64,000 nucleotides of DNA from Picocystis sp. L7 (lineage: Eukaryota; Chlorophyta; Picocystophyceae; Picocystales; Picocystaceae). The stretch is taken from the NCBI GenBank assembly GCA_020975725.1, contig QXJR01000010.1, positions 658,371-722,370 on the forward strand. The letters are read 5' to 3'. Positions 59,063 through 64,000 of the stretch are shown here, piece after piece (within the stretch, counting starts at the first letter, position 1; each line of letters starts with the position of its first letter). The notes beneath the pieces are model-generated. The model was not told the origin of the DNA, did not search any database, and worked only from the letters and a program-made list of their open reading frames with translations. The translations under genes were made by a program, and so were the position numbers.

Positions 59063-59893
59063 ATTAAATTACATGGTTTAGGGTTTAGGTATAGTGCTAT
59101 ACTACTGATGTCGGCCGAGAAAAGATAACGGTTGTAGACTTTTCGTCACCCGAGATCGAGCTAGATTTGGGGTTCGGTCATCTTGGGAGGGTGAAGAAAT
59201 GACTTGAACACGTGTTCCTTCGTATTGTTCTCCCCATAGTTTATTTACACAAGAGCTTGGAGGATGGGAAATCCGGATAATTTCATCACCCTTTTAGGAA
59301 AGCGCCGACTTGAACATCGAGGCCATGGCAAATGAACCATGTGTGCGTACATGACAATTGCAACTCGACGTGCGTGTGATTGCGATTCCCGCATAGAGAA
59401 GAACACGAAGTGTTGTTCTTGATGGAGATGGGGACTGTGAGCAAGAGATCCTTCATGACGGCGATGGAGGACAAATGGATCAAGTGGATGAGTTGTGTGG
59501 GAGCACATATATGTAAAGACGGGACCGTTACAACAATGGTGATGCGAATTTCCTCTTCCCTCTCTACAAGAACGGAGATGTTCCTCTTACCTTTGCTCTC
59601 ACTTTCGAGTTGATGAGGGGTACCCCAAAATGCCCGTGCCCGAATAGGGATTAGGGGTTGTTTTGGGGGCGTCCCCCAAAGGACATCGAACGTCCCCCAG
59701 AGGACATTTTGTATGAATTTGAGAGGAAACGTACCGGGATCCCCCCATCTTGATACGGTTTACAAAAGGAAATCCGCACCTATGAGTAGGGATTCCCTCT
59801 CTTCGATTGGTTAAGGGTTTAGGTAGAAGTTTTTTGCGATGCGATTGGGGGGGTGTAGGGGTTAGGGGTTAGCATTTCCTCTCCAAAACGGTT
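59063..59893. other. Intergenic with TTTAGGG-like motifs
   Basis: No gene seen. Contains tttagggtttagg at 59077-59089, ttaagggtttagg at 59811-59823 and a variant ggggttaggggttag near 59858-59872. These resemble plant-type telomere repeats but occur as at most two units. Confidence 0.5.
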
Positions 59894-60227
59894 CGAGCTA
59901 AGCTGAGTTGCGCAAAGTAGTTGCTGGAGGTCGAGCTAAGCTGAGTTGCGCAAAGTAGTTGCTTGCCCCCCTTTTTGAAATCGTCCGTGCCCCCCTTTTT
60001 TTCTTCCGCTTCTCGTGGGGCAGCTCCCCCGTCCTTCGTTCGTTCCTTTTTTTTTTTCGGGCGTGGGGGATTCGGGTTGGGGGGCGCGGAACCCGCCATC
60101 GCCCCGGGACCTCGTTCATGGGCGTCCTTTCGGTCGGGGAGCGGGGTGGGGGCGTCGGCGGGGCCTCTCCATCGCCATCGCGCGTGGGGCGCATCCCACC
60201 CCGTCGGGCGCGCCTGGGTGTGGGGGG
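59894..60227 (+). repeat. GC-rich direct repeat flanking the Harbinger element, left copy
   Basis: Starts with two 38-nt units containing cgagctaagctgagttgcgc (59894 and 59932), continues with gcttgccccccttttt and a GC-rich block to gggcgcgcctgggtg. Nearly identical to 63365-63663 in the same orientation. Confidence 0.88.
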
Positions 60228-60443
60228 GGAGGAGGGGCGCAGAGCCCTGTTCACAGGCTCGATTTCGGGCAAGTCGGGCAAGTCGGGCAGGTTGCCTGCG
60301 CATTCACAGGCTATTTCGGGGGACGGGACGAACTTGATTCGTGCTTCGAATATTCGCTACTGATTCGCACGGAACTCTACCCGTACAGGCTCGAAGCATA
60401 ACCCTAGGAACGTGGATGGTTGTTCATCGCGCGCAATTCCGAC

Positions 60444-61925
60444 ATGGATTGGCTTGCGTTTTGGAGAAGACCTCCCTCGATCGACGTGGAAAAGGCCTTT
60501 CGAACCTGGGTCGCAGCGAGGGAACGAAGGGAGCAGCATGAGGAAGAGGAGAGACGAGAGGCGAAACGAGCAAGGAACGAACGTATCACGCGCATGACGG
60601 CGAGATTGCTTGCTTGTGCTCAGGTTGCAAACGCAGCCTCACATGTGCTCGTCTTGCCCAATGCGGTGCGAATGGAGGGGGAGCGGGAATGTTGGAAAAG
60701 GGATAGGAGACAGAACAACTTCAGCGAGTTGTTCGATGACAGGACGACCGACGAAACGTTTAAACGCCTCATGCGTATGACACGGGCCAGTTTCGCAAAG
60801 CTGTTGGGCTACGTGGAGTCCGACTTGATGCCTTCACCTTATGCAAGAGGCGATTTCATATCCCCCTGCAGAACTTTGTGCCTCACCATACTGAGGTTGG
60901 CGCATGGCACTAGTTTTTTGGAGTTGAGCCAGACATTCGCGATTGGAATCTCTACTGCCCACAAATGCTATGCACGTGGGATCCAAGCCATTGTGAAGTT
61001 GGAGAGGCACTTTATTTGCCCTCCATTAACTGTTGATGATGTCAAGGCTTGCATTGATTGCTTTGCTCAAAGGGGATTCCCCAATGCATGCCTTGCTGTG
61101 GATGGCTGCCACGTACCGGTGGAACTCGCAGATCAATATGAAGGACTGCAAGATTTTATCTGCTACAAGGGGTTTTACTCCTTAAATAGTATGGCGTATG
61201 TGGATGGCAAAGGACAGTTCCGTGCAGTATTGTGTGGATGGGCTGGGGCATCTGCAGATGGGGGCGTGTTGAAGGAGATGGAGTTTACAACTTTGCTGCA
61301 GGTACGGCGTGCAAGTGGGTGCCTAGCTTGGAGTTCATGACGACTGACTGTGTGATCGTGCTTGATTGCTCACTGTCTTCACCATTGTTGATAGAATGGG
61401 CTACTCACTGAGATGACCGAGCTATATAGGAAAGTGGAGTACAAGGATATTGATGGTGAGGTTGCCACAGTCTGGGTCCCTCCTCTGGTTCTCGCAGATT
61501 CAGCTTTTGGCTTGGAAACTTGGCAGATGACCCCATATAAACGTGACAATGGATCAGGTACGGGGTCAGAGAGGCGGTTCAACTGGCAGCACAGTTCTGC
61601 ACGGGTATGTGTGGAGCACTCTTTTGGGAGGTTGAAGGGCAGGTCCCGACTTCTGCTGCAGAAGCACAAGACATCTTGGAAAATGGGTGCACAGTCGATC
61701 ATGGCAGCAATGGTATTGCATAACTTCCTTGGTATGGAGAGGGACAGCTTCATAGTTGAATGGGCTGCAGGGGTAGATGAATTGGAAGGGGTCAGTCAAG
61801 CGCACTGTGGAGGAGAGGATGACGTGGAGGACATAGGTACGGAGTCTGCGGTTGTCATTAGGCAGGGACTGACCATGTTTGTTTCTCAGCAGGGACGAAG
61901 AGCTCGAAGAGAGAGGAATAGATGA
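60444..61925 (+). CDS. PIF/Harbinger transposase (DDE_4), two exons
   Basis: Proposed CDS: 60444-61301 joined to 61395-61925, 462 residues. Exon 1 ends CTGCAG|GTACGG, the 93-nt intron ends GTTGATAG, and the phase is 0; splicing joins TTLLQ to NGLLTEMTELYRKV, where the family also continues. Catalytic residues of the Harbinger DDE domain are visible: Asp in CLAVDGCHVPVE, Asp in LVLADSAFGL, Glu in CVEHSFGRLKGR. The N-terminal part (about 1-150) is helical with RLMRMTRASFAKLLGYV. A helix-turn-helix-like LRLAHGTSFLELSQTF follows. No stop or frameshift interrupts the model, so the enzyme may be functional. The ATG at 60444 is the first in frame after a stretch of open sequence, so an earlier start is possible. 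Confidence 0.8.
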
Positions 61926-61974
61926 ATTGATGAGGTAAGGCTGGTCGTACTATATGGCATGTAGGTTTGCAGTT

Positions 61975-62997
61975 TTAATTACTGAACTGACAAGTCTTTC
62001 GTAATACTTCTTGCAGGTTGAGTACCTGTTGGACAGCTTCTTCCGCAGTTGGTTTCTGCCCTATTTGGCTGATGATGTCGGGGGGTGGGATCTTCTGAGA
62101 AACGAGAAAGGTGTATCGTTCTTCCCAGTTGGTCTGGATCTTCAGAGCACGGTCGAGAACCTGGGCTTCCATGTCCCCAACCTGAAGCTGCTGTTGCAGA
62201 GTTGTAATACACGTCGTTACATCTCCGAAGCTTTCACTCGTTGCCGTAGTGTGCTCTTGCATGGCATACATGATATCCGTGTGCCTCCGGTCAGCATTGC
62301 TTGGCCTTCTGCCCTTTCTTTGTGGGAGGTCGTGTCGTGGTGGGCTGTTTGCTTCGTCTTGACGGGCTGACCTCTTCTTCTTGCTTGGTGTGTTCAGTTC
62401 AGGAGGTGGATTATTCTCCTTTTGAGATTCATGCAAGCCGCTACGGTTGTCCATGCTATTCCCTTGGGGGACATCGACGGGGACGTAGGCAGGTTGATCG
62501 ATGAGTCCCGCTGTACTCTGCAATATGGTGGCACGAGGTGGACAAACCGATGGTCGACATAGCATGGCCTGCTGCATTAAGTCGAAGAAAGGCCAATCTA
62601 TGGGATCAAGCTGTTGCTCGCCGGTGCAATTGGCCTTCTTCTTGACGACTTTCCCATCGTCGTCAATGAAAGTGACTGTCCTTCTTTTCTTCTCTTTAAA
62701 CTTGTCTTGCAGATGTTTCCATTTTTCAGATGCCTTCGTCCTGAAAACATCCTCGAGATACGCAGCTTCGTTCACTCCGTGGTCGTTGCAAAACCTGGCA
62801 AACGCATCACCACCAACCACGAACCATGGTGCAGTCACACCAAGCCTTGTAGCCATCGCTTGTCGCACCTTCTGCCATCCAGTCTCGATGTACTTGCCCT
62901 TCGACACGTCGAATTCGGAGGCCAACTCAATCCCGCGGACGTGAATGAACATGGACGTGCACTCTGCATCCCATATAGCTCGCAGGCTTAGCGCCAC
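61975..62997 (-). CDS. Harbinger-associated Myb/SANT-like DNA-binding protein
   Basis: A frame of about 340 residues, convergent with the transposase. Residues 1-110 resemble the MADF/Myb-SANT-like domain of these accessory proteins: RAIWDAECTSMFIHVRGIEL, TGWQKVRQAMATRLG, EKWKHLQDKFKEKKR. A polar linker with PSKKKRSARQDE follows, then a helical C-terminus with LQQQLQVGDMEAQVLDRAL and EEAVQQVLNLQEVL. In the family the protein imports the transposase into the nucleus and helps it bind the ends. There is no ATG at the 5' edge (the first codon is GTG); an acceptor-like cacttttacag lies just upstream (63009-63019 on the plus strand), so a short first exon is probably missing from this model. Confidence 0.72.
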   Translation of the reverse strand: MALSLRAIWDAECTSMFIHVRGIELASEFDVSKGKYIETGWQKVRQAMATRLGVTAPWFVVGGDAFARFCNDHGVNEAAYLEDVFRTKASEKWKHLQDKFKEKKRRTVTFIDDDGKVVKKKANCTGEQQLDPIDWPFFDLMQQAMLCRPSVCPPRATILQSTAGLIDQPAYVPVDVPQGNSMDNRSGLHESQKENNPPPELNTPSKKKRSARQDEANSPPRHDLPQRKGRRPSNADRRHTDIMYAMQEHTTATSESFGDVTTCITTLQQQLQVGDMEAQVLDRALKIQTNWEERYTFLVSQKIPPPDIISQIGQKPTAEEAVQQVLNLQEVLRKTCQFSN

Positions 62998-63195
62998 TCC
63001 CTTTGGAGGCTTCTGTAAAAGTGGACGTTGTGTCTCGGTCCTGGGAAATTCGACCCTTCGATTGGCGACGAATCACATGCGAGATCTCGTCGTTAATGCA
63101 TATTCCCCTCGGAAAGGTTTTAGGAAGAGGATTTTTGCGATGCGCGTGGGACCAATTAAGGTTTAGGGTTTCAAAAAGAGGCTCGCGAAACGGTT

Positions 63196-63663
63196 CGAGC
63201 TAAGCTGAGTTGCGCAAAGTAGTTGCTGGAGGTCGAGCTAAGCTGAGTTGCGCAAAGTAGATGCCTGCCCCCCTTTTTGAAATCGGTTTTAGGAAGAACC
63301 TTTTTGCGATTGCGATTGGGGGCATTAGGTATTAGGTGTTGCCAAGTAGGGTTGCAAATATGCTCGAGCTAAGCTGAGTTGCGCAAAGTAGATGCTTGCC
63401 CCCCTTTTTGAAATCGTCCGTGCCCCCCTTTTTTTCTTTTGCTTCTCGTGGGGCAGCTCCCCCGTCCTTCGTTCGTTCTTTTTTTTTTTTCGGGCGTGGG
63501 GGATTCGGGTTGAGGGGCGCGGAACCCGCCATCGCCCCGGGACCTCGTTCGTGGGCGTCCTTTCGGTCGGGGAGCGGGGTGGGGGCGTCGGCGGGGCCCC
63601 TCCATCGCCATCGCGCGTGGGGCGCATCCCACCCCGTCGGGCGCGCGCATGGGGGTGTGGGGG
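63196..63663 (+). repeat. GC-rich direct repeat flanking the Harbinger element, right copies
   Basis: Two units of cgagctaagctgagttgcgc at 63196 and 63234, a partial block, then a third unit at 63365 that runs into the long GC-rich block to about 63663, matching the left copy (59932-60227). A ttttaggaag motif followed by gcgat recurs at 63118 and 63287 and resembles tttaggtagaag at 59819. Confidence 0.88.
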
Positions 63664-64000
63664 GGAGTGAGGCGCAGGGGGGGAAAGGGGGGTACAGGGG
63701 CTCGGGGGGTTTGTGGGGGGTTTGAGGGGGCCAGGGGGGGCATTCGCGATCGCGAGAGGGACAGGGGGAGAGGCGGTACTGGTAGCGCGACCGAACCTGC
63801 GCACGAACGCGACACCGACAGACGCGGTCCCACGGACGCGCGCGACGCGCACGCGCCGTCGATCCTCCTCCGTGGGGGGTCGACGCGTGCGTGCGGAGCG
63901 TCTCCCGCGCCCGTGGCACCGCGTACGGCCCGTGCGACGCAGGGCCACGGACGGCCGACGCCACGGAGGTCGGCCCGACCGCGACCGACGCGATCGAAGG
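63664..64000. other. Very GC-rich, CpG-dense end of the window
   Basis: G-runs (63664-63740) followed by a CpG-dense stretch with no plausible gene. It could be subtelomeric repeat or spacer DNA; nothing in the window decides this. Confidence 0.4.

Larger units (their letters stand above)
60228..63187 (+). mobile_element. PIF/Harbinger-type DNA transposon, two genes
   Basis: The interval between the two GC-rich repeat blocks holds a DDE_4-type transposase on the plus strand and a Myb/SANT-like (MADF-like) DNA-binding protein on the minus strand, their 3' ends 49 bp apart. This two-gene layout is characteristic of PIF/Harbinger elements. The transposase triad looks intact. The terminal inverted repeats and the 3-bp target duplication could not be pinned down by eye, so the limits given are only the flanking repeats. 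Confidence 0.72.

Overview
The window looks like nuclear DNA of a photosynthetic microbial eukaryote, most likely an alga. Genes are mostly single-exon. Two probable short introns are visible: 81 nt in a chitinase gene and 93 nt in a transposase gene. Several gene products point to a plastid: a divergent RbcX-like Rubisco chaperone with a transit-peptide-like leader, a MEKHLA-domain protein, and a SOUL protein with a DUF2358-like N-terminal half. RbcX would fit a form IB (green-type) Rubisco and the TTTAGGG-like motifs near 59-63 kb would fit a plant/green-type telomere, but neither fixes the lineage and I do not name a species.

Layout. 0-23 kb is sparse. It holds an ACP-BAHD acyltransferase fusion, a frameshifted member of an unrecognised family, a 39-nt minisatellite, a secreted acetamidase/formamidase-like enzyme, a small secreted Cys-rich protein, a GH19 chitinase with Cys-rich repeats and a decayed piggyBac-type element with palindromic ends (19.2-22.1 kb). 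23-25 kb carries a membrane-anchored protein kinase in AT-rich DNA, followed by about 4 kb in which I see no gene. 29-57 kb is the gene-rich core: TCF25/Rqc1-like, TauE/SafE-like transporter, VTA1/LIP5-like, two tandem Trf4/Cid1-type nucleotidyltransferases, a second and intact member of the unrecognised family, LMW-PTP, MEKHLA, SOUL, four-CBS protein, TRAF-type zinc-finger protein, MFS transporter, RluA-type pseudouridine synthase and RbcX-like. 58-64 kb is transposon-rich: a truncated Tc1/mariner-type transposase, then a two-gene PIF/Harbinger element with its catalytic triad intact, lying between direct copies of a GC-rich repeat.

Themes. Secreted or surface proteins cluster at 10-17 kb (amidase, Cys-rich protein, chitinase). 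RNA-related genes cluster loosely at 29-42 kb (TCF25, two nucleotidyltransferases). Many core genes are arranged divergently, and the region upstream of at least six of them carries a long polypurine/polypyrimidine or simple-repeat tract, which may be a promoter architecture of this genome. Long overlapping open frames in GC-rich intergenic DNA are frequent here and were mostly discarded.

Limits. All calls come from reading translated sequence by eye; no database search was run. Start codons are the best in-frame ATG I could find, and several could move. Some long reading frames begin only at non-ATG codons, so their starts were trimmed.
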